Below are positions 25,651 through 35,395 of a stretch of DNA of 64,000 bases, in pieces. The DNA is from Litoreibacter roseus (lineage in GTDB: Bacteria > Pseudomonadota > Alphaproteobacteria > Rhodobacterales > Rhodobacteraceae). The number at the start of each line of letters is the position of its first letter. Positions within the stretch are counted from its first letter, which is position 1. Where the stretch lies: contig NZ_BLJE01000001.1 in the NCBI RefSeq assembly GCF_009811795.1, forward strand, positions 1,178,001 through 1,242,000. Reading direction: 5' to 3'. The notes below the pieces were generated by a model. It was not told the DNA's origin, did no database searches, and was given only the letters and a program-made list of their open reading frames with translations. Made by a program: the position numbers and the translations under genes.

Positions 25651-26775
25651 ATGCGGGCAGAGGCTCAAAACGCAGTTGACGCTATTGAAAAATCCTTGGC
25701 GCTCTTGCGTCAGCGCATGGATTGGGAAACGGCGCCGCATCGCTTGGAGGAGTTTAATGCCCGGGTCGAAGATCCGGACCTTTGGAACGATCCCGAAAAG
25801 GCCCAGAAGCTCATGCGCGACCGCCAATCGCTCGTGGACGCGATGGAAAACTACACTTCCATGAAGCAAGAGCTCGACGACAATGTCGAATTGATCGAGC
25901 TTGGCGAAATGGAAGATGACACGGATGTGGTGGACGAGGCAGAAGCGGCCTTGAAAGCACTTGTCGAGAAGGCGGCGCAGAAGGAACTTGAGGCGTTGTT
26001 GGACGGCGAAGCGGATGCCAACGACACCTTCCTTGAGATCAACTCGGGCGCGGGCGGCACGGAAAGCTGTGACTGGGCGTCGATGCTGGCCCGGATGTAC
26101 GTCCGCTGGGCTGAGAAGCACGGATACAAGGTCGAGCTTCAGTCAGAGAGCCCCGGGGAAGAGGCTGGCATCAAATCGGCAGCCTATAAGATCAGCGGTC
26201 ATAATGCTTACGGTTGGTTGAAATCGGAGTCGGGCGTTCATCGTCTGGTGCGGATATCGCCTTTTGATTCCGCTGCAAAACGGCACACCTCCTTCTGCTC
26301 TGTCTGGGTCTATCCAGTGGTAGACGATAATATCGAAATCGAGGTGAATCCGGCGGATATCCGGATCGATACCTACCGATCCTCCGGGGCGGGTGGACAG
26401 CACGTTAACACTACGGATTCCGCCGTTCGGATTACCCACGCACCGACAGGCATTGTGGTGACGAGTTCAGAGAAGTCACAGCACCAGAACCGCGATATCG
26501 CGATGAAGGCCTTGAAGTCCCGGCTCTATCAAATGGAACTGGACAAGCGAAACGCGGCGATTAGTGAAGCTCATGATAACAAGGGCGATGCAGGGTGGGG
26601 GAACCAGATCAGGTCCTATGTTCTGCAACCCTATCAGATGGTGAAAGACCTGAGGACGAACCACGAAACCTCGGACACCAAAGGCGTACTAGACGGTGAT
26701 CTTGACGGGTTCATGGGGGCCACGCTTGCCATGGATGTGTCCGGCAAGAGCCGGGCTGAGGCACAGGCAGACTAG
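25651..26775 (+). CDS. prfB: Peptide chain release factor 2
   Basis: RF2 ends translation at UGA and UAA. 374 residues; the catalytic GGQ is at 248-250 in [17 protein letters not shown], and the stop-codon recognition SPF is in [14 protein letters not shown]. The gene is one continuous frame, so it lacks the +1 programmed frameshift found near codon 26 in E. coli prfB and cannot use that autoregulation. AGGA lies about ten bases before the ATG at 25651; the upstream frame from 25603 is not family-like. Its TAG shares CTAG with the stop of the convergent MFS gene. Confidence 0.97.
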   Translation: MRAEAQNAVDAIEKSLALLRQRMDWETAPHRLEEFNARVEDPDLWNDPEKAQKLMRDRQSLVDAMENYTSMKQELDDNVELIELGEMEDDTDVVDEAEAALKALVEKAAQKELEALLDGEADANDTFLEINSGAGGTESCDWASMLARMYVRWAEKHGYKVELQSESPGEEAGIKSAAYKISGHNAYGWLKSESGVHRLVRISPFDSAAKRHTSFCSVWVYPVVDDNIEIEVNPADIRIDTYRSSGAGGQHVNTTDSAVRITHAPTGIVVTSSEKSQHQNRDIAMKALKSRLYQMELDKRNAAISEAHDNKGDAGWGNQIRSYVLQPYQMVKDLRTNHETSDTKGVLDGDLDGFMGATLAMDVSGKSRAEAQAD

Positions 26776-28253
26776 GCCGATCTTGATCTTCTTGGCACCC
26801 AAAGTGCCGATGCGATCGCCGACAGGATGCAAAGAACGCAAGCAATCCAAGCCACTTGGCTGAAGGCAGCGTTTGTCGCTATCGCATGCGCGGGATCAGC
26901 GACCATGGCCCCGAAGCTGTCTGGTCCATTGGCTGCCGTGTAAGTGATTGCAACAACACTGCCCATAGCGGCGACCGCGATCAGACCCGCCATACGCGTC
27001 ACCGCATTGTTGATGCCGGAGGCGATCCCTGTTGCCTCACTTTCAACCGCACCCATGATTGCCGTCGAAAGCGGGGCCACCACAAGCCCCATACCGATGC
27101 CCTGAAAACACATAGCGGGCATTACCGCGCCCCAGAAATTCTGCGATGGAATGACAAGCGCAAGTGCCCCGTAGCCGATCGAAAGGACAAGTGAGCCACC
27201 GGCCAGAAGTGGTCCCGGTCCAAATTTGTCGGCCCACCGACCGGCTGCTCCGGACAGCGCAGCTATGAAAACGGATAATGGGGCGAAGGCGGCAGCGGTT
27301 TCTATCTCTGTCACACCCCACCCGCCGATCACGGTCATGGGCAGGTAAAACAGAATGGCAGAGAAGGCAAAGTAGATGAGGAAGCTGACCCCGTTTGCAG
27401 CCGAAAACCCTGAGTTTCGGAAAAGCCCTAGTGGCATCATCGGATGAGCGCTGCGCGCCTCGACCAGCAGAAATAGCGCACATGCGGCTATTGCGATCAG
27501 ACCAAGCGTCAATGCTTGTCCGTCGACCGCCTGGCCGTGCTCGGCCCCCGTCAAAGCAAGGGCGAACAGTCCCAATCCGATTGTGGCAAGCAAGCCGCCA
27601 GCAACGTCGATCCCGCGCTGCGATTGCGCCTGATCACGCGCCACGCGGGTCCACAAAAGGTAGAGGGCAATCGCACCAAGGGGTAGGTTGATGCCAAAGA
27701 TCCAGCGCCACGTTTCCGGGCCGCCGCTCGTCATTGCAAGCCCGCCAATGATGGGCCCAAGGGCAGAAGTCACCGCCGCTGCGGACGCCCAGATACCAAT
27801 GGCGCGCCCTCGCTCGGCCTTTGGGTAGGCTCGGCTTATCAGGGCCAGCGAGCCAGGGACCATGAATGCGGCACCAACGCCTTGGATGCCCCGCGCGACG
27901 ATGAGTATTTCGGCGGTTGGCGCCAATGCGCATGCAATAGACGCGATAACGAACAGCATGATGCCGTAGGAAAAAACGCGCGCCAGCCCGAAGCGATCCC
28001 CGGCCGCACCCCCAACAAGGATAAGGGCAGAGAGGCCGAGCATATAAGCATTGGAGATCCACTGGGCCTGAACCAAAGAGCCATCGAGTGAGGCACGCAT
28101 GGCCGGAAGCGCTATCGCCACCATCGAGCCATCAATAAACCCAAGCGAGGATGCTAAAATAGCGGCAGCAAGAATAAATTTGCGCGCCTCAGGCGCGCAT
28201 AAATTGGATGGTCCCGCCGAAACTGAGTGTGGCGGGACCGAAATAGCTCTCAT
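26772..28253 (-). CDS. MFS drug exporter, DHA2 (EmrB/QacA) family
   Basis: A 493-residue transporter with about 14 hydrophobic segments. TM1 [14 protein letters not shown] and [14 protein letters not shown] (motif A), then GPIIGGL (motif C region), mark the drug:H+ antiporter-2 family. It probably exports toxic compounds, but the substrate is unknown. It starts 6 bases after the bactofilin stop with no visible ribosome site, and its first 25 codons cover two strong inverted repeats, so its translation may depend on coupling or regulation. No MarR or TetR regulator gene is adjacent. Stop shared with prfB at CTAG. Confidence 0.88.
   Translation of the reverse strand: MRAISVPPHSVSAGPSNLCAPEARKFILAAAILASSLGFIDGSMVAIALPAMRASLDGSLVQAQWISNAYMLGLSALILVGGAAGDRFGLARVFSYGIMLFVIASIACALAPTAEILIVARGIQGVGAAFMVPGSLALISRAYPKAERGRAIGIWASAAAVTSALGPIIGGLAMTSGGPETWRWIFGINLPLGAIALYLLWTRVARDQAQSQRGIDVAGGLLATIGLGLFALALTGAEHGQAVDGQALTLGLIAIAACALFLLVEARSAHPMMPLGLFRNSGFSAANGVSFLIYFAFSAILFYLPMTVIGGWGVTEIETAAAFAPLSVFIAALSGAAGRWADKFGPGPLLAGGSLVLSIGYGALALVIPSQNFWGAVMPAMCFQGIGMGLVVAPLSTAIMGAVESEATGIASGINNAVTRMAGLIAVAAMGSVVAITYTAANGPDSFGAMVADPAHAIATNAAFSQVAWIACVLCILSAIASALWVPRRSRSA
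28181..28239 (-). promoter_or_regulatory. Two tandem hairpins after the bactofilin stop, inside the 5' end of the MFS gene
   Basis: Hairpin 1: GGTCCCGCC (28210-28218) pairs with GGCGGGACC (28231-28239), nine perfect pairs and a 12-base loop. Hairpin 2: TGCGCGCC (28181-28188) pairs with GGCGCGCA (28192-28199), eight perfect pairs and a 3-base loop, followed on the minus strand by AATTTATTC. They resemble terminators or attenuators for the M23-bactofilin unit and lie within codons 5 to 25 of the MFS frame. Confidence 0.5.
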
Positions 28254-28259
28254 GTAATA

Positions 28260-28763
28260 TTAGCTTTTTGCTGGTTCCGGTTTATGGGTCGGCGCCGAAC
28301 CGGCCTTTCCCGAATTCAGCGGATCATCCTGCCGTTGAACCGAACCCTCGAAATGAGCGCCTGACTCAATAGCAATCGTTTTATGTATGATATCACCCTC
28401 CACACGGGCGGTCGAGGTAAGGCGAACCTTAAGTCCGCGTACACAACCAACGATCCGGCCGTTGACGACCACATCATCTGCAATGATCTCACCCTTGACC
28501 ACGGCGGTTTCGCCAACGGTCAGAAGATGCGCCCGAACATCACCTTCAACTGTGCCTTCAATCTGAATATCGCCGGCAGTTTTCAAGTTGCCCGTAATCG
28601 TCAGATCAGCTGACAGCTGAGAGGGGGGAGATTTTGGCTTAGGTGCCGAACTGGCGAAATCGTTCTTGGATGGTGTTGAAGATCCTGCGCTGGACTTACC
28701 GCCCTTGTCGGCGTCACCGCCTGTTTTTGCGTCGGGATCGTTGATCTTGCTTTTAGAAAACAT
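28260..28763 (-). CDS. Bactofilin (polymer-forming cytoskeletal protein)
   Basis: A 167-residue protein. A low-complexity Ser/Pro/Lys N-terminus (about 1-48) precedes a beta-helix bactofilin domain (about 50-145) with the regular repeats ITGNLKTAGDIQIEGTVEGD and GRIVGCVRGLKVRL, and an unstructured tail rich in Pro and Lys. Bactofilins form filaments without nucleotide and recruit cell-wall enzymes at chosen sites on the inner face of the membrane. Its start overlaps the end of the M23 peptidase gene by 11 bases, so the two are translationally coupled and likely act together. Confidence 0.93.
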   Translation of the reverse strand: MFSKSKINDPDAKTGGDADKGGKSSAGSSTPSKNDFASSAPKPKSPPSQLSADLTITGNLKTAGDIQIEGTVEGDVRAHLLTVGETAVVKGEIIADDVVVNGRIVGCVRGLKVRLTSTARVEGDIIHKTIAIESGAHFEGSVQRQDDPLNSGKAGSAPTHKPEPAKS

Positions 28764-30099
28764 CGCGTCCTGCCTTGATGTAGGTCATTGGGTTGACGGG
28801 ATTGCCGTTCACCCGAACCTCGTAGTGAAGATGGGTGCCAGTTACCCGGCCAGTCGCTCCCATATCACCGATCCGGTCTCCGCGCGAGACCCTTTGGCCG
28901 ACTTTGACACGAATTGCCGAATTGTGCGCGTATCTTGTCTCAACTCCAAAAGCGTGGCGAATTTTGACCAATTTACCGTAACCGGATTGCCACCCTGCGA
29001 AAATTACTTCACCGTCTGCGGCTGCATAAATGGGTGTTCCGCGCGCACCAGCGAAATCGACACCAGCATGCATCCGGCGGCCTGCGCCTTTAGGATCATT
29101 GCGGTAGCCAAAGGGGCTTGTGAACCGGAACGCGGATTTCACCGGCATGGCGACGGGCATTTTGTCCGCCGCGATCCTGAAAAGATTGATGCGGTCCAAC
29201 TCCTTTAGCAGGTCGTTGGCGCGTTCGCTTGTTGGATCGACCCTAGCCTGCCCGCCACTTGTCGACATCGTAACCGGCAGAAGCGGTCCACCCTGACCGG
29301 AATAACCACGGCGCACCTCTTCAAGGATACGGTCCGTGGGCATCCCCGCAGCTCGGAACATTTTGTCCAGTGGCTCCAGTGAGACTGTGACGGCTTCTTC
29401 TAGACGGCTGAAGATCTGCTCGTTGCGATCCTCGTTGATTTCAAGGGTCAGGCGCAGATCGTCTGCCGCTGCTTTCTCTTCTGCGGCAAAGGCTTCCATC
29501 TCGTCGCGTTCGGCTGCGGTTTCTTCCAACGCATTGGCAAGGAACTCGACCGATCCGTCCATCGCCTTGGCACGCGCAACGGTTGGGCCGATCTCAGCTT
29601 CGGAATTTTCAAGTTCTGCCAACAGTTCGGATTGCTGGCGGCGGGCCCCGTCGCGTTCCTGCATCGTCTTGCGCAATGTGTTCTGAATGACCTCGATGCC
29701 TTTTTCGAGTTCAGCGCGTCCGTCCTCAGATGCAAGCAGAGCCGACTGCATCTTCGAGACTTGGGACAGTGCGATATTGAACCGTTCCTGTGCAGCAACG
29801 GCTTCGGCTGCACGCTCGTCCCGTTCGCGGCTCAATGCATTGAGGCGGTCTTCGTAGATCGCGCGTTCCCGCTGCGATTGCTCCCGTTGGTTGCCGCTGC
29901 CGATCGTGTCCATGAGGAAGATGGCAGTAACGCCAATGGTCCAGCTCATGACCAATGCGGCACCGCCAAGGCCTGCAGCGATCCCACTTGGTTTCAGGCG
30001 AATGAAACGCGTGCCAGCATCAGATTTCAGGAAGAGGCGTTGTTCAGGGAACGTTTTCGCCAAAGTCGCGTTGAAATAGTCCAATACCCGTGTCCGCAA
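28753..30099 (-). CDS. M23 peptidase with TM anchor and coiled coil (LmdC-like bactofilin partner)
   Basis: A 448-residue peptidoglycan hydrolase. One TM segment at about 40-65 follows a cytoplasmic start; a long coiled coil runs from about 70 to 230 (RERDERAAEAVAAQERFN and more); the C-terminal LytM/M23 domain is at about 320-440 with zinc ligands in HAGVDFAG and HLHYEV. It should cut peptide cross-links in the periplasm. M23 enzymes next to bactofilin genes are known in Helicobacter (Csd1 with CcmA) and in stalked alphaproteobacteria (LmdC with BacA), where they shape the cell. The short cytoplasmic N-terminus would be the natural contact for bactofilin. Confidence 0.92.
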   Translation of the reverse strand: MRTRVLDYFNATLAKTFPEQRLFLKSDAGTRFIRLKPSGIAAGLGGAALVMSWTIGVTAIFLMDTIGSGNQREQSQRERAIYEDRLNALSRERDERAAEAVAAQERFNIALSQVSKMQSALLASEDGRAELEKGIEVIQNTLRKTMQERDGARRQQSELLAELENSEAEIGPTVARAKAMDGSVEFLANALEETAAERDEMEAFAAEEKAAADDLRLTLEINEDRNEQIFSRLEEAVTVSLEPLDKMFRAAGMPTDRILEEVRRGYSGQGGPLLPVTMSTSGGQARVDPTSERANDLLKELDRINLFRIAADKMPVAMPVKSAFRFTSPFGYRNDPKGAGRRMHAGVDFAGARGTPIYAAADGEVIFAGWQSGYGKLVKIRHAFGVETRYAHNSAIRVKVGQRVSRGDRIGDMGATGRVTGTHLHYEVRVNGNPVNPMTYIKAGRDVF

Positions 30100-30199
30100 A
30101 ACAGTGCCTCGCTGTCATATGTCCCCAGCGCGTCGAGCCCCCATTAACCTTGACGCGTTAATTTGTGCTAAACAGCATCGCAAGGCACTGCAATGACTT

Positions 30200-30230
30200 T
30201 GAAAAACTGACGTAGCGGCTACGCCAGTTT
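30200..30230 (-). terminator. Rho-independent terminator after bcp
   Basis: On the minus strand AAACTGGCGTAGC pairs with GCTACGTCAGTTT (30204-30230, one mismatch) and is followed by TTTC, giving a run of five T. It lies 38 bases past the bcp stop. Confidence 0.7.
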
Positions 30231-30267
30231 CTGCTTGTTTCGGCGGGAATCTGCCTATTTTGAAAGA

Positions 30268-30729
30268 CTACGCGTTTTGCGCCGCCTCCAATACGTCTTC
30301 GACATGACCGGGCACCCGCACCTTGTGCCAAGCCTTGAGAACCTTGCCTTCACCGTCGATCAGAAAGGTTGACCGTTCGATACCCATGTATGTCTTGCCA
30401 TACATGCTCTTTTCTTTCCAGACGCCGTAGCGCTCACACACATCATCTTCTTCGTCGGACGCGAGGATGACCCCTAGGTTGTGTTTGTCCCGGAATTTAT
30501 CGTGCTTTTTCACACTGTCTTTCGAAATTCCGATGATCGTTACGCCAGCCGCTTTGAACGCCTCCAGGTGATCCGTAAAGGCTATTGCCTCCTTGGTGCA
30601 GCCCGATGTGTCATCTTTGGGATAGAAGTAAACGACTGCTTTGCCGGGTCTTATCGAGGACAAAGATATCGTATCGCCGCCATCCCGCGGCAGTGAGAAA
30701 TCGGGCGCCGTATCGCCAATGTCGATCAT
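30268..30729 (-). CDS. bcp: Peroxiredoxin, Bcp/PrxQ family, without the usual resolving cysteine
   Basis: Reduces H2O2 and organic peroxides with thioredoxin. 153 residues; the peroxidatic cysteine is C44 in DDTSGCTKEAIAF, with the AhpC-TSA fold around FYPKDD and GIERSTFLIDGEGK. In E. coli Bcp the resolving cysteine sits five residues later (C50); here that position is Ala. The only other cysteine is C98 in DDVCERYGVW, a position also present but not essential in E. coli. So this is either a 1-Cys form or uses C98. Divergent from the YhdP-like gene; a terminator follows. Confidence 0.93.
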   Translation of the reverse strand: MIDIGDTAPDFSLPRDGGDTISLSSIRPGKAVVYFYPKDDTSGCTKEAIAFTDHLEAFKAAGVTIIGISKDSVKKHDKFRDKHNLGVILASDEEDDVCERYGVWKEKSMYGKTYMGIERSTFLIDGEGKVLKAWHKVRVPGHVEDVLEAAQNA

Positions 30730-30852
30730 GTGTTCGTTCCTTTGAAGACGTGAATTGTGTGAAGAAGCCTAGTGCGGTCTAAGTAGAGTTAAAGGCAGCG
30801 CTTAACGCGCCGCCGGGCCGACAGTTTGTCGGCAGATGAAGTCAGGGGATCG

Positions 30853-33800
30853 ATGGCCGAACCGGACCAGAAATCAGAGGTCAAAGAGCCGGGCGTGCGT
30901 GAGGATGTGCCGCCTGCCAAACCCGCGCGCGTAAGGGGGCGCAAACGGCGTGGCGCGCTGCACTTGGCGAAGGCACTTTGGGCCGGGATCTTTGGCTTTA
31001 CCGTCGTTCTGCTTGTCTTGGTGGCGGTGGCGATCAGCGGGCGCAGCTATCCGCTTCCATCTTGGGCGGTCACTGATATTGAACGGCAACTGGCTGCACA
31101 GCTCGGCGAGGACAGCGTGAGTTTGGAGAGCGTCGCCGTCGGATTTCGCGATCGTGGCTACCGGCCAACAGTGGATATGACCGGCGTGGCGGTTCGTGAC
31201 ATCGACGGGACCACGTTGCTCGAATTGTCAAAGCTCAGGACCCGGTTCGACACGACTGAACTGCTGCAAGGCCGCATTGCACTGGAGACGCTTGATTTGA
31301 GTGAGGCCAAGCTGAACTTGTCGCGAGACGAAAATGGCCGCTTGGAACTGGCTTTTGCCGATGGCCTCAAAGGCGCGTCGACCGCTGGGCGATCCATTTC
31401 ACAGATCATCGAAGGCATTGATGTGCTCTTCGAAGGTCCGCTTTTGCGGGAGCTTGAGACCATTAGTGCCGAGGGGCTGACGCTGGATCTTCGGGATGGT
31501 CGAACTGGACAGCAGATTGTCGTGGAGAACGGCGCGTTTGACCTGACAAATACGGAAACAGAGATTGCCGCAAACATTCGTTTCGGTGTCAGTGTTGCTG
31601 ACGAAGAGATAACGCAAGTCGCGTTGCAAGATCCTGAGGAGGAAGACCGCACCTCGCTTGTCTTTGGTGTGAGCAAGATCAAGGGACGGAATGCCGTCAG
31701 TTTCAAAACGCGGTTTGAGCAGGTACCGACGATCGCCATTGCTGGGCAAGTCGCGGCATTGTCTTGGTTGGGCGCGCTGGACGCGCCTGTGTCTGGCGCG
31801 TTGACGACAGAGGTGAATGCGGACGGGTTGATCGACGACCTGGCCGGAACACTCGACATCGGGGCGGGGCAGGTGCGCCCCGGCGGGGAAGCGAAGCCGC
31901 TGCCGCTCAATGCCGCGCAGGTCTACGTTCGCTACAAGGATGAGGACAAGCGTCTTCAGCTTGATCAGATCACCCTTGATGCGCCGTCGCTTCGCGTCAG
32001 TGGTGCGGGCCATGCCGATCTCAAGGATTTCGAGGCTGGGCTGCCGCAGACGTTGCTTACCCAATTGCGTCTGGACAACATCCGTCTTGACCCTGCAGGT
32101 ATTTTCGAAGCGCCGGTTCGCTTTGACACTGGCGTGGTGGATGTGCGGTACAATCCGACCAATTTCGGGTTGGAAATCGGTCAACTGGTTTTGGAGCAGA
32201 GCGATACGCGGATCGTCGCACGCGGTGAAATTTCTGCAGGCGCCGAAGGTTGGGTTGGCGGGCTTGATGCGACTGTAGATCAGATGACAGCCGAAGAACT
32301 TGTGCGCCTCTGGCCCAAAACAGCAGCGCCGCGCACCCGGAAGTGGTTGACCGAAAATATCCTGACCGGTGACATCACGGGCGCAGCAGCCGCATTGCGG
32401 TTCCAGCCAGGACAAAGGGCTGCGTCAGCGGTGACGCTCGATTTCAACGACGCAACGGTTCGCTATGTGAAAACCATGCCGCCCATCGAGAATGCGACGG
32501 GTTACATTTCCATCCTTGGAACAGTTTTTGATCTCAAGGTGCACGATGGACAAGTGCGCGCGGCCAATGGCGAGCTTCTGGATCTGGACGCGTCTCATAT
32601 GCAAATCGCAAATCTGCGCTCTAAACCCGCCATTGCGGACGTGGATTTACAGATCACCGGCTCCGCTGATGCGGCACTTTCAGTTCTCGATGAAGAGCCG
32701 CTGAGAATCCTGTCGAAGGCAGGCTTGCCGCAAGATGTTGCGACAGGCACAGTTTCGGCACAGGCCAAGCTGCGCATCCCGCTGAAGAAACAGGAACCGG
32801 GGGACATCACCTATGAAGTGACCGCTGATCTGGGCGCCGTCTCGTCTGACAAGTTGATCCCGGGTCGAACCATACGCTCTGATGCGTTGACGCTGACCGC
32901 GCGGCCCAAAGAGTTGGAAATTGGCGGCGCGGGGACGTTGAATGGGGTTCCCATCAATGCGGTCTGGTCCCGCGGCCCGGACAGCTTGAACACATCCGTC
33001 GTTGAAGGAACGGTTGAAATCTCGCCGCAAACCTTGTCTGCGCTCCAGATTGACCTGCCGCCCGGGTCCGTGACGGGGCAGGGGACAGGACAGATCCGTG
33101 TCGTACTGGAAAAAGACAAGCCCCCCCAGCTGAAGCTGACCTCCACGCTTGAAGGCGTCGGTCTGTCCATTGACGCACTTGGGTGGTCGAAGCCCGTCAG
33201 GCAGTCCGGATCGCTGGAGGCCGACGTGACGCTCGGAGCCACACCGAAGGTTGATCGGATCGCAATCAGTGGTGCCGGGCTAGATGCTGTTGGCGAAGTC
33301 ATCCCGGCGCCGGGCGGTGGGCTGGACCGTGCGGTTTTCAATTCGTTTCGCATTGCCGGACGCCTGAACTCGCGGGTCGAGGTCATCGGTCGCGGGCGGG
33401 GTCGGCCTGCGCAGCTTCGTGTGCGCGGCGGAACCGTTGATATCCGCAATTTCGGTGTTGGCGGTCAAGGCGGCGCACGCCGGGCCGGACCACCGCTGGA
33501 TCTTGCGCTGGACAGGCTGGTCATCACCGACGCCATCGCCCTTGATGACTTTCGGGGGAAGTTCAAAAATGACCGCGGCATAGAGGGCGACTTTACGGCC
33601 AAGGTTAATGGAAAGGCCAAGGTCGCGGGCATTCTGGTCCCGACCGCCAATGGGATCGCCGCGCGGATCAACGCGGCTGACGGGGGCGCGGTGCTGGCCT
33701 CAAGCGGGATTATTCGCAATGCGCGCGGCGGCGCGATGGAACTGACGCTTAGGCCCAACGGCAAGCCCGGACAGTTTGACGGATCGCTCAAGATAGAAGA

Positions 33801-34233
33801 CACGCGGATCAAGAAGGCACCTGCGCTGGCAGACTTGCTGTCGGCCCTGAGTGTGGTCGGTTTGCTGGAGCAGTTGAGCGGTGACGGTATTCTTTTCTCA
33901 AATGTTGAAGCGAATTTCAGACTGTCGCCCCAAGGTGTGACGCTGCGCAGTTCGTCAGCGGTTGGCCCGTCGATGGGCATCTCAATGGATGGGATTTACA
34001 ACACGCAGACCAGACGCATGGACATGCGCGGCGTGATCTCCCCGATCTATCTGGTGAACGGAATCATCGGTGCTATGTTCTCACCCCGAAAGGGAGAGGG
34101 GCTGTTCGGCTTCAACTACACCCTCAAAGGGGGTGCGGACAGCCCGCGGGTCGGCGTCAATCCATTATCGGTGTTTACACCGGGCATCTTTCGCGAGATT
34201 TTCCGGCAGCCACCGCCCAAGCTTAGCAACTGA
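30853..34233 (+). CDS. YhdP-like DUF3971/AsmA-family giant protein
   Basis: A 1126-residue envelope protein. After a basic cytoplasmic start ([12 protein letters not shown]) comes one TM segment at about residues 45-70, then a long series of beta-rich repeats: DUF3971 at about 200-560 and an AsmA-like C-terminal region, ending [21 protein letters not shown] and [20 protein letters not shown], as in YhdP and TamB relatives. These proteins are held to form lipid bridges between inner and outer membranes. The ATG at 30853 lies close to AGGGGA; a TTG at 30826 would add nine residues. queA follows 13 bases later. Confidence 0.88.
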   Translation: MAEPDQKSEVKEPGVREDVPPAKPARVRGRKRRGALHLAKALWAGIFGFTVVLLVLVAVAISGRSYPLPSWAVTDIERQLAAQLGEDSVSLESVAVGFRDRGYRPTVDMTGVAVRDIDGTTLLELSKLRTRFDTTELLQGRIALETLDLSEAKLNLSRDENGRLELAFADGLKGASTAGRSISQIIEGIDVLFEGPLLRELETISAEGLTLDLRDGRTGQQIVVENGAFDLTNTETEIAANIRFGVSVADEEITQVALQDPEEEDRTSLVFGVSKIKGRNAVSFKTRFEQVPTIAIAGQVAALSWLGALDAPVSGALTTEVNADGLIDDLAGTLDIGAGQVRPGGEAKPLPLNAAQVYVRYKDEDKRLQLDQITLDAPSLRVSGAGHADLKDFEAGLPQTLLTQLRLDNIRLDPAGIFEAPVRFDTGVVDVRYNPTNFGLEIGQLVLEQSDTRIVARGEISAGAEGWVGGLDATVDQMTAEELVRLWPKTAAPRTRKWLTENILTGDITGAAAALRFQPGQRAASAVTLDFNDATVRYVKTMPPIENATGYISILGTVFDLKVHDGQVRAANGELLDLDASHMQIANLRSKPAIADVDLQITGSADAALSVLDEEPLRILSKAGLPQDVATGTVSAQAKLRIPLKKQEPGDITYEVTADLGAVSSDKLIPGRTIRSDALTLTARPKELEIGGAGTLNGVPINAVWSRGPDSLNTSVVEGTVEISPQTLSALQIDLPPGSVTGQGTGQIRVVLEKDKPPQLKLTSTLEGVGLSIDALGWSKPVRQSGSLEADVTLGATPKVDRIAISGAGLDAVGEVIPAPGGGLDRAVFNSFRIAGRLNSRVEVIGRGRGRPAQLRVRGGTVDIRNFGVGGQGGARRAGPPLDLALDRLVITDAIALDDFRGKFKNDRGIEGDFTAKVNGKAKVAGILVPTANGIAARINAADGGAVLASSGIIRNARGGAMELTLRPNGKPGQFDGSLKIEDTRIKKAPALADLLSALSVVGLLEQLSGDGILFSNVEANFRLSPQGVTLRSSSAVGPSMGISMDGIYNTQTRRMDMRGVISPIYLVNGIIGAMFSPRKGEGLFGFNYTLKGGADSPRVGVNPLSVFTPGIFREIFRQPPPKLSN

Positions 34234-34246
34234 CGCAAGACCCTCC

Positions 34247-35284
34247 ATGAAACTTGAAGATTTCGACTTCGATCTGCCGGAGCAGTTGATCGCGACCCGC
34301 CCGGTGAGCCCGCGCAGCGCGGCACGTCTGATGGTGGTCGAGCAGGATCAGATCTCAGACCGGATGGTCACGGATCTGCCGGATATTCTGCGACCGGGCG
34401 ACCTTCTCGTGCTCAACAACACCAAAGTCATTCCGGCGCGACTGTTTGGCACGCGGACCCGGGACGGCAATGTCGCAAAGATGGAAGTGACGCTTCTGTC
34501 GCCCACACCGGATGGCGGCTGGACGGCGCTCGTCAAACCATTACGGAAGCTAAAGGATGGGGAGCAGGTGGAGTTCTCCGGCGAATTGAACGCGGTTTGC
34601 GAAGGACGCGCCGATGGCCAGGCCCGGCTCAGGTTCAATCTGGAAGGGACCGCCTTTGACGAAGCGCTGCACCTTGCAGGGCAAATGCCGCTGCCCCCCT
34701 ACATTGCCGCGAAACGAGCGGCGGATGCGCGGGACAAGACAGATTATCAAACTGTCTTCGCGAAAGAGACAGGGGCCGTTGCGGCGCCGACGGCATCTTT
34801 GCATTTCGACGACGCGCTCTTGGCGCAATTGGACGCGCGCGGCGTCACGCGGACGGAGGTCACATTGCACGTGGGTGCAGGGACGTTTTTGCCGGTAAAA
34901 GTGGATGACGTCAAAACCCACAAGATGCACGCGGAATGGGGGCGCGTTGGCGATGATGCCGTCGACGCGATAGAGCGTACGAAGGCGGCGGGTGGACGGG
35001 TCATTCCTGTCGGCACAACCGCGCTCAGGCTGATCGAGACCGCCGCGACCGGCCCCGGCAAGATCGCACCGTGGCAGGGCGACACGGATATATTCATCTA
35101 CCCCGGCTACACATTTCAGCTGACCGACGCGCTTATGACGAATTTTCATCTGCCAAAATCAACACTGATGATGCTTGTCTCGGCGCTGATGGGGCAGGAT
35201 CGAATGAGGCGAGCCTATGCGCACGCCATCGCCGAGAGATACCGTTTTTTCTCATACGGAGATGCCTCGCTTCTGGTCCCCTGA
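34247..35284 (+). CDS. queA: S-adenosylmethionine:tRNA ribosyltransferase-isomerase
   Basis: Makes epoxyqueuosine in tRNA anticodons by transferring the ribose of SAM to preQ1. 345 residues, full length. The start [20 protein letters not shown] and the motifs [48 protein letters not shown] and [17 protein letters not shown] are diagnostic. The ATG at 34247 is used; the frame is open back to 34070 across the YhdP-like gene end, a shadow. No tgt or other que genes are in the window. Confidence 0.97.
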   Translation: MKLEDFDFDLPEQLIATRPVSPRSAARLMVVEQDQISDRMVTDLPDILRPGDLLVLNNTKVIPARLFGTRTRDGNVAKMEVTLLSPTPDGGWTALVKPLRKLKDGEQVEFSGELNAVCEGRADGQARLRFNLEGTAFDEALHLAGQMPLPPYIAAKRAADARDKTDYQTVFAKETGAVAAPTASLHFDDALLAQLDARGVTRTEVTLHVGAGTFLPVKVDDVKTHKMHAEWGRVGDDAVDAIERTKAAGGRVIPVGTTALRLIETAATGPGKIAPWQGDTDIFIYPGYTFQLTDALMTNFHLPKSTLMMLVSALMGQDRMRRAYAHAIAERYRFFSYGDASLLVP

Positions 35285-35395
35285 AACCTTGGGGCAGCCT
35301 TCGCTTCTGAACTTCGTTTTGTCGTTCATGTGCTGGTTTTCTTAATCCCGCTCTGACAAAGCGGGGTCAGGGAATGATTTGCGCAAGGTCGGACA

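Noticed and set aside
25603-25700. Programmed frameshift in prfB
   Set aside because: The frame is continuous from the start; no in-frame TGA near codon 26.
30143-30160. TTAA repeat resembling a CtrA site upstream of the M23 gene
   Set aside because: The half-sites are 10 bases apart instead of seven.
31399-32415. 338-residue open frame antisense to the YhdP-like gene
   Set aside because: No domain; the plus-strand gene is continuous with family features on both sides.
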